The notes beneath the pieces are model-generated. The model was not told the DNA's origin. It searched no databases and was given only the letters and a program-made list of their open reading frames with translations. Made by a program: the position numbers and the translations under genes. Source: Chrysophaeum taylorii (Eukaryota; Sar; Pelagophyceae; Pelagomonadales; Pelagomonadaceae). Taken from it: a stretch of DNA of 64,000 nucleotides. Position 1 is the stretch's first letter. The number at the start of each line of letters is the position of its first letter. The stretch is taken from contig JAQMWT010000424.1 in assembly GCA_029834535.1 (NCBI GenBank), positions 1 through 64,000 of the forward strand, in the 5' to 3' direction. This document shows, piece after piece, positions 53,094 to 63,480 of the stretch.

Positions 53094-54340
53094 CGGAACG
53101 CACATATGCTGAGCTATTACAACAACGCCACGACTGAATTTCGCTCACACGACGAGCAAAGAAAAATGCCGCGACGAAGTTCAGACAAACCAGGCCAAGA
53201 CACAGGCCAGCCTCTGGCCCACAATACCAAGCCCAGACACCATCAGGGCCCTCGCATCCCGCCCCGGCCAGCGTCATCCGTAGGCGTAGCCGAAGTCGCC
53301 GTTGCGGAGTCACGTTGTAGCTAGCTTCTGGCTCGCCTCCTGCGCGGTCCCCGCCTCATCAGGCCGTGCTTTCTGTCCTCCCACGTTAAGCAGTCAGGTG
53401 TTAAAAAACGTTGCGCGAGGGGGTGCAAACACGGTTTAATTTCCGCGCCGGAGATAGATATCGTCAGCGACTGATTGTCTTAAAACGCGTGCAGTTCAAT
53501 TGGATTGCGCATCGAGGCGCAGTCCCAATAGTCCCCCATAAGTAGGAAACAACACCGACGATGCCTCCGTAGCAGAGCAGGTCTTTGAGAAAGTATACAA
53601 CCTGAATGCGAGCATCGCCGGCAAGGGCGGTGTCACGCACCTGGAGGGATCGTGCGCGACGGCCGGCAGGCATATCGCGCTCGCTGCCTCGAGGACGCTC
53701 TAGTCGGCATCAGGACCGTACAGTACATCCTCAACGCCGTAGACGATTCTCTCGCTCGACGTTATTGGCATGGAGTCGAATGCGTAAGCTTAGTCGCTCC
53801 CTGGCGATGATGGCTGTCTCTAGATGCTCGAGCGCGACTTTTGCCTCAACCTCCGCAAACGCGGCTAAGTCGTAGTCTCAGCGATTCGCATCCACCGGCG
53901 ATAGAGGCCCGACCAGATGATCAATCGCAGCAGCCGAGCCAAAACAGCACAACGCCACAAAGTCTCTTGCCCCACAGAACGCATGGTATTGTGCGTCCTA
54001 TTGTCGTGCGACCGCCGTTTTGGCTGTTTCCCGCAGGGCAGTCACTGAGTTCTTTACTTCCTGCCACCCAAAGTAAAAAGTACCGTCCCAGGAGGACGCA
54101 TGTGAGCTCTTGGATAGAAAGCATGGATCGTCGTCGAGAGCCACAAGCGCGGAATTGTTGCTGATATTTCGCCCCTGAAGCGCATTGCAAATACACTTCT
54201 CCTCCTCCCAGAGAGAGAGAGAGAGAGAGAGAGGACTTGTGCACTGAATTCGCAAAAATCAAGCAGGACTGCTTGGAACCGATTGGATCGTGCTATAACT
54301 CCCTGGCACTACGGGTGGACTAATTGTTTTTTTAGAAGCA
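52413..54340. other. Gene-poor region with CAG and GA microsatellites
   Basis: A CAG run (53062-53091) and a GA run (54208-54232) stand out. Apart from the weak minus-strand candidate at 53464-53673, I see no gene. 53676-53880 on the minus strand encodes a helical stretch (EVEAKVALEHLETAIIARER) that could be an exon, without proof. Confidence 0.4.
53464..53673 (-). CDS. Weak candidate small membrane protein
   Basis: The frame has 69 residues, with a hydrophobic segment VVYFLKDLLCYGGIVGVVSY (about 26-45) after a basic N-terminus. Neighbouring upstream sequence in another frame (53676-53880) looks coding, so this may be the last exon of a small spliced gene. No family is recognised. Confidence 0.2.
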   Translation of the reverse strand: MPAGRRARSLQVRDTALAGDARIQVVYFLKDLLCYGGIVGVVSYLWGTIGTAPRCAIQLNCTRFKTISR

Positions 54341-56426
54341 TCACAAAAGAGCGTACTCTGTGGGTTGGAGTTTCGTCTGGAGGTAGGCATCTTGCGCTCG
54401 CTTTCCATCGAGCGCGGCCCACTCGAAGAAGGGAATGTGTGAGATGTCCCAGCCAAGCCTGTGCAGCAATCGTGACTTGAGGCGCGTAGGGCCATCCTCG
54501 ATCCAGCAATTGTCGGCACCTTGGAGGTAGCGCGACGGTCCGTCGACTTGGATCGCGCACTTGGTCTCGGGCTGCGCCATGTCGAGCGACAAACCGTCCG
54601 GCGTCACGTGGTCGACAACGTGCGTCCAGCCAGTTCGGTCTAGCGCGGCCGACACGTCGCGCTCGAGCTGGGAGGGTGTCGTCTGACTCCAACGTTCGTA
54701 GGCAGATTGAGCAAGCATTTGCTGGCAAGAAGACAAAGGAGAGCTTCGATCGGGCCATTCCAAACGAAAGCGTATAAAGGCGAGGTGAAGGCGAGACAGG
54801 GTGCGATCACCACCACCACCATCACCACCCAAGGAATCTGCTGCCTTACCGGTGAGCTCAGCGAAAAGCAAGGGGTCCTTTTTCCAGTCGACGCAAGCAA
54901 ACGCCCACGCCGTATTGGCGTAGTCTTCGGCGTCGAACTCGTTCAACCGCGATCGGGACGCCCTGGCGATCGCGTCATACAATCGCGGCGCGTCGACGCC
55001 TTCTGTTGCAAACGACCACGCCGCGTTGGCCAAGCCGTGCGCGTCGATCTCGTCCAGTCGCGAACGAACCTTTTCGGCGATGTCTTCGAAGAGTCGAGGT
55101 GCGGACATGCCCGCCGTCGCGAAAGACCACGCCACGCGGGCCATTTCCTGCGGGGAAAACTCGGCCAGTTTCGATCGAGCCGCGTCTGCGAGCTTCTCGA
55201 AGAGTTGAGGCGCCTTGACGCCCGCTGTCGCGAAGGCCCACGCCGTATTGACGAAATCATCCTTCGAGAAGTTGTCCGCGTGCGATCGAGCCTTCTCGGC
55301 GATCTCCTCGAAGAGCCGAGACGCCCTGGCGCCCGCCGTCGCGAACGACCACGCCGTGTTAACCAAGTCGCGCGCGCCCAAGTCCCCCAGCCGCGGTCCC
55401 GCCGCGGCGGCGATCTCCTCGAAGAGCTGCGGCGCCGCGACGCCTGCCGTCGCAAAGGCCCACGCCGCGTTGGCTAAACCCCGCGCGCGGAGCTCGTCGA
55501 CCCGCCGTCGAAGTTTGGAAGATACTGCGTCGAAGAGCAAAGGTGCCTCGACTTTAGTCGTCGCAAAGGCCCAGACCATGTTGGCGAGCGCGTAAGGTTT
55601 GAACTCGGCGAGCTTGGATCGAGCTACGTCGGCGATCGCGCGAAAGAGGTCGGGTGCCTCGACGCCCGCCTCGGCAAAGGCCCAGACCGTGTTGGCGACG
55701 TCTTGGGCGTTGAACTCGAGCAGGCGCGGGCGTGCCGCCACCGCGATCGCCTCGAAGAGCTCGGTCGCTCGAAAGCGCACGGTCGCGAAAGCCCACGCCG
55801 TGTTTGCCAGGTTCTGCGCGTTGAAGTCGCCCAACCGCGAAGATGCCACGTCGGCGATCGTGCCAAAGAGCTGAGGTGCCTCGGCGCCCGCCGTCGCGAA
55901 GGCCCACGCCGTGTTGGAGAGCTCCTGCGCGTTGAACTCGACGAGCCGCGACTGTCCCGCTTCGGCGAGCTCGTCGAAGAGCTCGATCGAATTGACGCGC
56001 GCCGTCGCGAACGCCCAGGCCGCGTTGGCGAATTGTCGCGCGTCGAACTCTCGGGCGCGCGCTCGACACGCCTCGACTAGAGCGATCAGGCGGCCGTCGT
56101 GTTGCAAGTCGCGACTTTTGCCTCCAAATTTGGCGATGCGGTGGGCGGCCGTCGCCAAGTTCCTCGGTTCGAATTTTTTGCCGTGAGCATCAAAGAGCGA
56201 GAGGATCGTCTCGACGGTCGCGCCGCGTTTCGTCATGAGTTTGCTCCACGCGACTTGCTGCCATCGCGGCGCGGTACCGCCGAGTCCCGTCTCGTTCGAG
56301 CGTCGTCGTTCTCGCCTCGGCGACGACGGCGGCGGCGATCGCCCCTCTCTTCCGCGGGGACGGTGGTCTTCGCAGCGGCGTCGGGCGTCGTCGTCGTCGT
56401 CGTCGTCGTCGGAGCCCGCGCGACGG

Positions 56427-56462
<36 letters not shown>

Positions 56463-56737
56463 TCTCGCCATGTCTTCTTCTTCTTCTTCTTCTTCTTCTT
56501 CTGCGGAGGAGGGCTCGGGCGATGCAGCCTCAGGCCCCACCGATCTGAGATACAACAACTACTACTACTTCTATCTGGGGGGCGTCGTCCTCCGCCTCCT
56601 CCTCCTTGGCTGCTGCTGTTCGTCGGCGAGAGAGAGCGGCGTCGATCCTCGTGGCGCGGGCGTTTCGCCGGCGGCCGATCATCGCGCGACGACGGCGAAG
56701 AGCACTGACTGTGATGATGATGATGATGATGATCCAT
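54341..56737 (-). CDS. Heptatricopeptide-repeat and RAP-domain RNA-binding protein
   Basis: The product is 798 residues from the Met at 56737 (MDHHHHHHHSQC). The frame is open further upstream, but that part overlaps the divergent gene. Residues 1-150 are homopolymer-rich (His, Ser, Lys, Thr, Asp), from coding microsatellites. From 231 to about 635 there are eleven repeats, ten of exactly 37 residues, of the type FNAQELSNTAWAFATAG. A further degenerate one lies near 192. These are heptatricopeptide (HPR) repeats. The C-terminus (about 724-782) is a RAP domain: AIQVDGPSRYLQG, then RLLHRLGWDISHIPFFEW. HPR-RAP proteins act in mitochondrial or plastid RNA processing and ribosome biogenesis. The RAP fold resembles a nuclease, with the DGPSRY motif kept here. 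Organelle targeting is not evident from the low-complexity start. Confidence 0.85.
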
Positions 56738-56815
56738 GGCCACAGGGTGGAAGCGTGGTTCCGTCCGTTGAGGATCCGGCGGTGGTGGTTGGTTACCAGG
56801 AGCAGCAGCAGCAGC

Positions 56816-58895
56816 ATGATCGAGGCCAAGGTGATGTTGGACGCGAGCGGGCTGGCGGGTGTGCTCGAGGAGTTTCGGGTGGCGCTCGCGCAGCAGCAGG
56901 CCTCGATCGAGCGGCACGAGAGTGCGCTCTTGACGTTTGAGCGCAAAACAAGCTCCGAAGTCGGAGAGCTGCGCGAGAAGTTGGAAGCGCGGCAGGAGGT
57001 TGTCGGGTCGGAGCGGCGGCGGCTCGAGGCGAAGATTGCGTCGGCCGTCGAGGGCGTTCGGCAAATCCGGATCGAGTGGACCTTCCACCGCGCCGCGACG
57101 AAGATCAACGAGTGGTCGCGGACGAGGTCGCGTCGCGTTAAAGGTCGACGGTTCGAGCGGTGGCGCGAGGTCGCTCGTCTCGAAAGTGCGAGGGAAAGGC
57201 GGCGGCAAGGGGTCGTGCGGCAGGTCGTCGCGCGGCTCTCGCACCGGCAGACGGCGCTCGCGATGGACCGGTGGCGCCCCGAGTGCCGGCGGCGGCTCGG
57301 ACTCGCGAGAATTTTCGAATCTTTGGTCTCGCGCCGGAGCCGCGCCTTCCGGCACTGGTGGGAGGCGGCGATCATGGTGCCGCTCGAGGAGGCCAACGCC
57401 GAGCATGACGCGGCGGCGGCGGTGTGCGAGGCGGCGACGCGGCCGTACGCGACGGCAGTCGCGGCCGCCGCAAACCGAGGCTGCTTGGAGAGACCGCGTT
57501 CGCGCTCCGGGCCTCGACGGTGATAGCTCGCGTGCTGGATCGGCAGGCGCGCCGAAATGTGAGCGACGAGTCGTCGGCTTTTGACGCGCGCGTCTTTGCG
57601 CTTCTTCACAGCTTTCGCGACAGCGCGCGCCGCGACTTGGAGACCTACGTCGACCGCGCCGTCGCTTCGTCGGGCGACAGCGCGCGCCGCAACTTGGAGA
57701 CCTACGTCGACCGCGCCGTCGCGACCGAACGCGAGCGCTCCCGCCGCGAGTCGGAGGAGGCTATAAATCATCGCGTCGAGGAGGAGGCGAGGGCGGAGGA
57801 TTTTTTTTCGGAGGTCGCCTCGAAGATCGAAAGCGCGACGAGCCGAGAGACGCGCGACGCCGAAACTCGATGCCTCGAAGGGTCGCGCCGCGATATCGAG
57901 GCCCTCGAAGAGCGCGTCGACGAGAAGGTGGCAGCCGCCGCGGCCGCCGACGACGCGAGCGCTACGGCGCTCGCGCGCGCGCTCTCGAGCCACTCGACCC
58001 GACGCGCGAGCCGTGCCGTCGGTCTCGCCTCCGACGTCCGCGTCCTCGGGGACGCAATGCGAAACCAACTCGAAGACATCCGCGACAGGATCGACGCGGC
58101 GCCCCCGCGGCCCGACCCCGCGAGGGTGGCAGAAACGGTGTCGGGCGCCTACGAAGGAAGACCTGGCCGCGAACGCGAAGCGCGTCCCGCTCGTCGCGTC
58201 GCACCTCGCAATCCTCGCGGCGACCTTCGCGAGGGCGCTCGCGCGGCACGCGGCAGCGAAAGCAAACCTCGAACAGCTCGCGCGCCTCGCGACGACCGCG
58301 CGACGGAATGCGGCGTCGACGCCGTCGCCGAGCGACGCTCCGAGATCGTTGCCGCGTTTATCGCCGACCTTCGGGCGGCGTGCGTCGCGCAGAGGCCGCA
58401 CGCCGGCGCGCTCCGCCTCGAGGCAAGGGTCCGCGTCTGCAAGCGATTCGCTACGATCGTCGATGCCGCGCTCTCCGTTTACGACCAGGTCGTTTCGGAC
58501 GCCAAGACCTTGCTCGGCCGGGTGCCCGTCCGCGTCGCCTGCAACCGACCGCTCCCCACCAAGCACCGCTTCTTCTTCGAGTCGACGTTCGAGGCCCTGC
58601 GCGCGGCCGAGGGACCGCCGCCGCCCGCGCGCCCCAGTTCGGCGGCATCGGGCCCCTCAAGTCTTCGTCTTGGTCGTCGTCGTCGTCGTCGTCGGATCGC
58701 GCGACCAAGATCCTCCTCAAGACCCTCGGCGCCCCGCCGCCCCACGGCGCCGCGGCTGTCGACGCCCTCTGCTGCTGCGACTCCCCCCTCGACAATGATC
58801 CTGTGGCTCGGCATCGCAACGCCTTTCCCCCCGGTGCCGCAAGGAGGGTCATCGTCACGAAGCTTCCCCCGGGATCTGGCCGGGCGCTTTTTTAG
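56816..58895 (+). CDS. Coiled-coil protein with Trp-containing helical repeats; frame changes along its length
   Basis: The start MIEAKVMLDASGLAGVLEEF at 56816 is preferred over the longer microsatellite-derived frame. The N-terminus is a coiled coil (IERHESALLTFERKTSSEVG). Next come Trp-spaced helices (WTFHRAATKINEW, RRFERWREVARLESA, MDRWRPECRRR, RAFRHWWEAA), reminiscent of SFI1-like centrosomal or basal-body proteins. Past about 57480 the likely coding continues in another frame (IARVLDRQARRNVSDESSAF, two copies of RR(D/N)LETYVDRAVA). Further changes occur near 58150, 58320 and 58640, ending GGIGPLKSSSWSS...LPPGSGRALF at 58895. This could mean short introns, assembly indels or a decaying gene. 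I see no clear GT-AG pairs. The stop is 5 bp before the next start. Confidence 0.5.
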
Positions 58896-58900
58896 AAAAA

Positions 58901-59881
58901 ATGGAAAAGGGAAACGCGGCTGCACAAGCCGGCGACTTCGAGAGCGCGATCCGGCACTTCCGGACGGTCCCCGAGAGCCCCCAGGCCCTCGAGTCGGCCG
59001 CGCAATGCTTGATCATGGTCGGCGACGACCAAGGAGCGGTCGAAGCGGCGCGGCAAGCGGTCGAGCTCGCCCCCGAATGGGGTCCTGGGTGGGTCACCCT
59101 CGGGCGCGCTGCCCTCAACCTGCGGCACTTCGGCGACGCCGTATCGTGCCTGCGCCGCGGCGCGGCCCTCGGAGGAGGAGAAGAAGAAGAAGAAGAAGAA
59201 ACTGATGACCTCGAGACGGCGACGCTTCTTGCCCGAAAAGCGTCGGAGAAGATCGCGAGCGTCGGGGGCGTCGCGGTGCGCCTGCAGGAGTGGCGCGACG
59301 TCGAGACGACGGGCGCCGTGATCTGGGAGTGCGGCGTCGTTCTCGCGCACTTTCTCCGGAAGGAGGAGGTCGCGGGTCGGCGCGTCGTTGACCTCGGCAG
59401 CGGCTGCGGCGTCGTCGGCCTCGCCGCCGCCGCCCTCGGCGCCCGCGCCGTCTGCACCGATCAGCGCGACGTGGTCGAGGGCGTCCTGAGGGCCAACGTC
59501 GAGAGAAGCGGCCTCTCGGCCGTTGCAAAGGTCTTCGACTGGACCGACCCCTACTTCTTCTTCCGAGAAGAAGAAGAAGAAGAAAAGTTTCCTGTCGTCG
59601 TCGCCGCGGACGTCGTCTACCGCGACTCCTCCGCTCGCCCCTTTGTCGAGGCCCTCGCCCACGTCCTGCACCCCCAGGGCACAGCCTACCTCGCCCACAA
59701 GAGACGACGTCCGCACGTCGACGCCGCGCTCCTCGACGCCCTCGACGACGCCTTCCTCGTCCACGACATCCCCTACGACCAACACCCCCCCGCCCACCGC
59801 TCCCCGACGATCTCGATCTTTCGGATCACCTGGCGTCGTCTCGTCGATAGGTGCGGCGATGCTCGACATAAACAACACTAG
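58901..59881 (+). CDS. TPR-fused class I methyltransferase (Methyltransf_16, METTL21/EEF2KMT-like)
   Basis: The product is 326 residues. Residues 1-85 form two to three TPR-like helices (EKGNAAAQAGDFESAIRHFR; WVTLGRAALNLRHFGDAVSC). An acidic run (93-103) follows, then the methyltransferase. It has TTGAVIWECGVVLAHFLRK (137-155), the typical G-x-x-x-W-E entry; VVDLGSGCGVVGLAAAALGA (162-181), the SAM-binding motif I; a CTDQRD acidic strand end; and AADVVYRDSS (235-244), in place of the usual DVIYS. The family methylates lysines of proteins such as elongation factors and chaperones. The TPR part may select the substrate. The stop codon overlaps that of the convergent apyrase gene. Confidence 0.8.
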   Translation: MEKGNAAAQAGDFESAIRHFRTVPESPQALESAAQCLIMVGDDQGAVEAARQAVELAPEWGPGWVTLGRAALNLRHFGDAVSCLRRGAALGGGEEEEEEETDDLETATLLARKASEKIASVGGVAVRLQEWRDVETTGAVIWECGVVLAHFLRKEEVAGRRVVDLGSGCGVVGLAAAALGARAVCTDQRDVVEGVLRANVERSGLSAVAKVFDWTDPYFFFREEEEEEKFPVVVAADVVYRDSSARPFVEALAHVLHPQGTAYLAHKRRRPHVDAALLDALDDAFLVHDIPYDQHPPAHRSPTISIFRITWRRLVDRCGDARHKQH

Positions 59882-61575
59882 GCGGGCGAGGCGGAAACGC
59901 CGCCGCCGCCGCCGCCGCCGAGGACGGGCTGGTATTTTTGGTAGAGGCGGGGCCAGGACCTGTTGCGCGATCTTTCGGGCGTTTTCGTCATAAAAGTGGT
60001 CGTCCGCTGGGGCGAGTGGGCGCGACGAGGGTAGATGACGTCGTCGGCTTTAAAATCGTGGTCGATGATGGTAGGATCCTTTGGTGGCGACGTGGGCGTC
60101 GGGGTCTTTCCTCCCCAGCGACGCTTCGGGTCGTCGCGCTTCCTTTTGGTCGATCGTTTTCGTCGACGCGCGACGTAGACTACGATTAAGAGGAGCGCCA
60201 GGAGGGCGCAGAGGAGAGGACGCCACCAGTCGTCGAAGACATGTCGTCGTCGTCGTCGTCGTCGTCGACGCCTGCGTGCGTCGTGGAGCACGACGCCGAG
60301 CGTCCAGTCGAGGTCGACGGCGCCGACCTTGGTCGCGACGGAGACGACGTTCGGCAAGTCGGTCGGCAGGCCGAAGACGGACGCGAGAAGGATGTCGACG
60401 TAGGCGAGATCGAAACAGCGTCGAGGGAGTTCGGCCCGGCGCCTCTCGGCGTTCCCGAGCGCGCGGTCCCACCTGCCGCCGGAAGCGGCTAGAGATTCGA
60501 GCTTTTCGGAGGGCGTCGAGCATAGGAGTCTCGCGCCCTCGCGGACGGCGTCGAGCGACGGCGCCGGCCAGTCGCGCTCGATGCGGTCCAAGACGAGCTC
60601 CGAGCCGTTGAGGTGTCTGAGGACGCTGGGGAGGGTCACCCAGGCGTAGTAATAAGACGAGGTCGCGACGAGCTTGCTCTCCTCGCTAATCTTCTCGTCG
60701 TCGGCCCGAAACCGCGGCGACCGGATCGCGGCCCGGGTGGTGGTCCCGACCCCCCCGAAGAAGAGCTCGGGGAGCGCGCAGGTCAAGTTTCTACTCCTGC
60801 GGCACTCGGCGATCCCCAGAAGCTTGGATATCGCACGGGCGCAGCTCTCGAAAGCATCGGACGACCCGCCGCCGCAAGGATCGTTCGCGCCGATTTTCGC
60901 GTACCGGCTCGCGACGCGTTCGACGCCGTACCCCAGGAAAGTCGCGACCCGGAAGTCGGCGCTCGTGACGCGCGAACCCAAGCCCTTGACGGGCACGGCT
61001 ATCTGCGCGCTCGCGCCCCCGAGGTCGAGCGCGCCGAGCAGGTCGTCGTTACCCCGCCTCGTCCCTCGCGCGTCCACGACGCCAAACGCGTAGTTCACGG
61101 CCAAAGCGGCGAAGTAGGCTTCGTCCTCGCCGCTGATCGTCCGCACGTCGTCGCGCCGCGTCGCGAACCCGCGAACGGCTGCGTACGCTCTCGCGTACAA
61201 CGCCGACGCGTCCGACTCGGGAATCAACCGCATGCCCGCCGTCGCCAAAATCTTAAACGGCGTCGCGCCACGGTGCGCCTCGGGGACCCTTTCCTTCGCG
61301 TAGGTCACCAGGGGCTCGATGTACGCGCCGAGCACCTCCGCGTTGGCACCCACCATCGCAGCCAGCCCCGGGGTGGCCTTGGGCCCCTTCGACCCGACCA
61401 CCCTGCCAACTGACGAGCTCTCGTACACGTACACGCGGCACCCCGTCGACCCCGCGTCTACCACAACGCTGTACCGCGTGAGACCGCGCAAGTTCTGGTA
61501 CTTTTTGCTACCGCCGGCGCCGCTGGTGCTGGTGGTGATGATGACGACGACGACGACGACGCTAAGCAGTCGCAT
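59878..61575 (-). CDS. GDA1/CD39 family nucleoside di/triphosphatase (apyrase)
   Basis: The product is 565 residues from MRLLSVVVVV. Residues 4-14 are a hydrophobic N-terminal anchor or signal. Apyrase conserved regions follow: ACR1 VVVDAGSTGCRVYVYES (37-53), ACR2 ILATAGMRLIP (109-119), ACR3 ISGEDEAYFAALAVNYAFG (147-165, with Asp-Glu where many members have Glu-Gly), and ACR4 LDLGGASAQIAV (183-194). Residues 453-469 form a C-terminal membrane segment, with a basic tail of about 95 residues. The enzyme hydrolyses nucleoside di- and triphosphates, in Golgi lumen (supporting glycosylation) or at the cell surface. The tail contains a CGTCGT-coded Arg run. It is divergent from the next gene, with about 80 bp between starts. 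Confidence 0.9.
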   Translation of the reverse strand: MRLLSVVVVVVIITTSTSGAGGSKKYQNLRGLTRYSVVVDAGSTGCRVYVYESSSVGRVVGSKGPKATPGLAAMVGANAEVLGAYIEPLVTYAKERVPEAHRGATPFKILATAGMRLIPESDASALYARAYAAVRGFATRRDDVRTISGEDEAYFAALAVNYAFGVVDARGTRRGNDDLLGALDLGGASAQIAVPVKGLGSRVTSADFRVATFLGYGVERVASRYAKIGANDPCGGGSSDAFESCARAISKLLGIAECRRSRNLTCALPELFFGGVGTTTRAAIRSPRFRADDEKISEESKLVATSSYYYAWVTLPSVLRHLNGSELVLDRIERDWPAPSLDAVREGARLLCSTPSEKLESLAASGGRWDRALGNAERRRAELPRRCFDLAYVDILLASVFGLPTDLPNVVSVATKVGAVDLDWTLGVVLHDARRRRRRRRRRRHVFDDWWRPLLCALLALLLIVVYVARRRKRSTKRKRDDPKRRWGGKTPTPTSPPKDPTIIDHDFKADDVIYPRRAHSPQRTTTFMTKTPERSRNRSWPRLYQKYQPVLGGGGGGGVSASPA

Positions 61576-61655
61576 GATTATGATGATGATGATGACCGTT
61601 TTTGCAAATCAACGAATCCATTTCTTTTTCCGGAACAGTCTATAATAATAATAGT

Positions 61656-62108
61656 ATGGACCAACCACAACAACAACAACTAGAAGTCGAATTCGAGTTC
61701 GGGACCGTGCCCAGCGCCTACGCCTCGGTGGCCGTCTCCTCCTCCACCACTGCCCACGCCCTCGTCACGCTCTCCCCGCCGGGAGACGACGCCTTCGAGA
61801 CGAGGGTTTTCTTCTCGCCGTCCCTCGGCCTCGATTCCCGGACCAAGGCGAACTTTGAGGAGGAACTCCAACTTCTCCTGCACCGACTCCTCCAGACCCG
61901 AATACCAAACGATGCCGGCATCCTCGTCGACGTCTTGGCCTTCAACCTCGACCTCGGCGACCTTTCCCTCCTGGCCGACGCGGTCAAGCAAGCCTTCGAC
62001 GCGGCGCCGTCTCGACCGCCGCAAACCACGACGACGACAAATACTAATGTGGAGGGTGGGGACCACCACCGACGACGGGTGGGGACCACCACCGACGACA
62101 AATACTAA
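61656..62108 (+). CDS. Small protein running into a minisatellite; weak resemblance to an RNase PH-type exosome subunit
   Basis: The product is 150 residues from the Met at 61656 (MDQPQQQQLEVEFEFG). Residues about 55-105 (FFSPSLGLDSRTKANFEEEL, LLQTRIPNDAGILVDVLAFN, LSLLADAVKQAFDAA) show the helix-strand-helix pattern found in the middle of RNase PH-fold exosome subunits such as Rrp46 and Mtr3. The match is weak and the family is uncertain. The last 25 or so residues are encoded by the first units of the 37/38-bp array. The gene has therefore lost its original end, or continues after splicing beyond the array. Confidence 0.4.
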   Translation: MDQPQQQQLEVEFEFGTVPSAYASVAVSSSTTAHALVTLSPPGDDAFETRVFFSPSLGLDSRTKANFEEELQLLLHRLLQTRIPNDAGILVDVLAFNLDLGDLSLLADAVKQAFDAAPSRPPQTTTTTNTNVEGGDHHRRRVGTTTDDKY

Positions 62109-63480
62109 TGTGGAGGGTGGGACCACCACCGACGACAAATACTAATGTAGAGGGTGGGACCACCACCGACGACAAATACTAATGTGGAGGGTGGGACCAC
62201 CACCGACGACAAATACTAATGTAGAGGGTGGGGACCACCACCGACGACAAATACTAATGTGGAGGGTGGGACCACCACCGACGACAAATACTAATGTAGA
62301 GGGTGGGGACCACCACCGACGACAAATACTAATGTGGAGGGTGGGGACCACCACCGACGACAAATACTAATGTGGAGGGTGGGACCACCACCGACGACAA
62401 ATACTAATGTAGAGGGTGGGGACCACCACCGACGACAAGTACTAATGTAGAGGGTGGGGACCACCGCCGACGACAAATACTAATGTGGAGGGTGGGGACC
62501 ACCACCGACGACAAATACTAATGTGGAGGGTGGGACCACCACCGACGACAAATACTAATGTAGAGGGTGGGGACCACCACCGACGACAAATACTAATGTA
62601 GAGGGTGGGGACCACCACCGACGACAAATACTAATGTGGAGGCTGGGGACCACCACCGACGACAAATACTAATGTGGAGGGTGGGACCACCACCGACGAC
62701 AAATACTAATGTAGAGGGTGGGGACCACCACCGACGACAAATACTAATGTGGAGGGTGGGACCACCACCGACGACAAATACTAATGTAGAGGGTGGGGAC
62801 CACCACCGACGACAAATACTAATGTGGAGGGTGGGGACCACCACCGACGACAAATACTAATGTGGAGGGTGGGGACCACCACCGACGACAAATACTAATG
62901 TGGAGGGTGGGACCACCACCGACGACAAATACTAATGTGGAGGGTGGGGACCACCACCGACGACAAATACTAATGTGGAGGGTGGGGACCACCACCGACG
63001 ACAAATACTAATCTGGAGGGTGGGACCACCACCGACGACGTACTAATGTAGAGGGTGGGGACCACCACCGACGTTGACGCATACAAAATAAAACCACCAC
63101 CGACGACAAATACTAATGTAGAGGGTGGGGACCACCGACGACAAATACTAATACACCACCACCGACGACAATACTAATGTAGAGGGTGGGGACCACCACC
63201 GACGACAATACTGGGTGGGACCACCGCGACGACAAATACTAATGTGGGGGTGGGGACCACCACCGACGACAATGTGTGGAGTGCCACCGACGACGAAGTT
63301 GCCAATGTAACGCTGGAGACCACCGTCGACGACACACACTAGATGTAAGGGTGGGACTCACTTACTAGGACCGGGTTTTCACCACCGACGACAAGTACTA
63401 ATGTAAGCAGATGGCGACGTCGACGTCTACTGGGTCCCACCACCGACGCATACAATACATGTGACCACCACCGACGACAA
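62031..63480. repeat. 37/38-bp minisatellite array with 151-bp higher-order period
   Basis: Units read about ACAAATACTAATGTGGAGGG then TGGGGACCACCACCGACG. Some 27 regular copies run to about 63060, then degraded copies with other sequence between them to about 63480. Variants differ by GTGG or GTAG and by GGGACC (37 bp) or GGGGACC (38 bp). Around 62291-62593 a four-unit order repeats at exactly 151 bp. Open frames inside are repeat products. Confidence 0.9.

Noticed and set aside
56738-57406. N-terminal extension of the HPR-RAP frame
   Set aside because: It overlaps the divergent coiled-coil gene head-on and has Arg/Pro-rich shadow composition; the Met at 56737 is a better start.
56530-58566. 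678-residue minus-strand frame across the coiled-coil gene
   Set aside because: Arg/Ser-rich composition typical of a shadow frame; plus-strand coiled-coil and Trp-helix patterns are more convincing.
62031-63060. Regular 37/38-bp repeats that could suggest a CRISPR array
   Set aside because: There are no unique spacers between units; it is a plain tandem minisatellite in a eukaryotic gene context.
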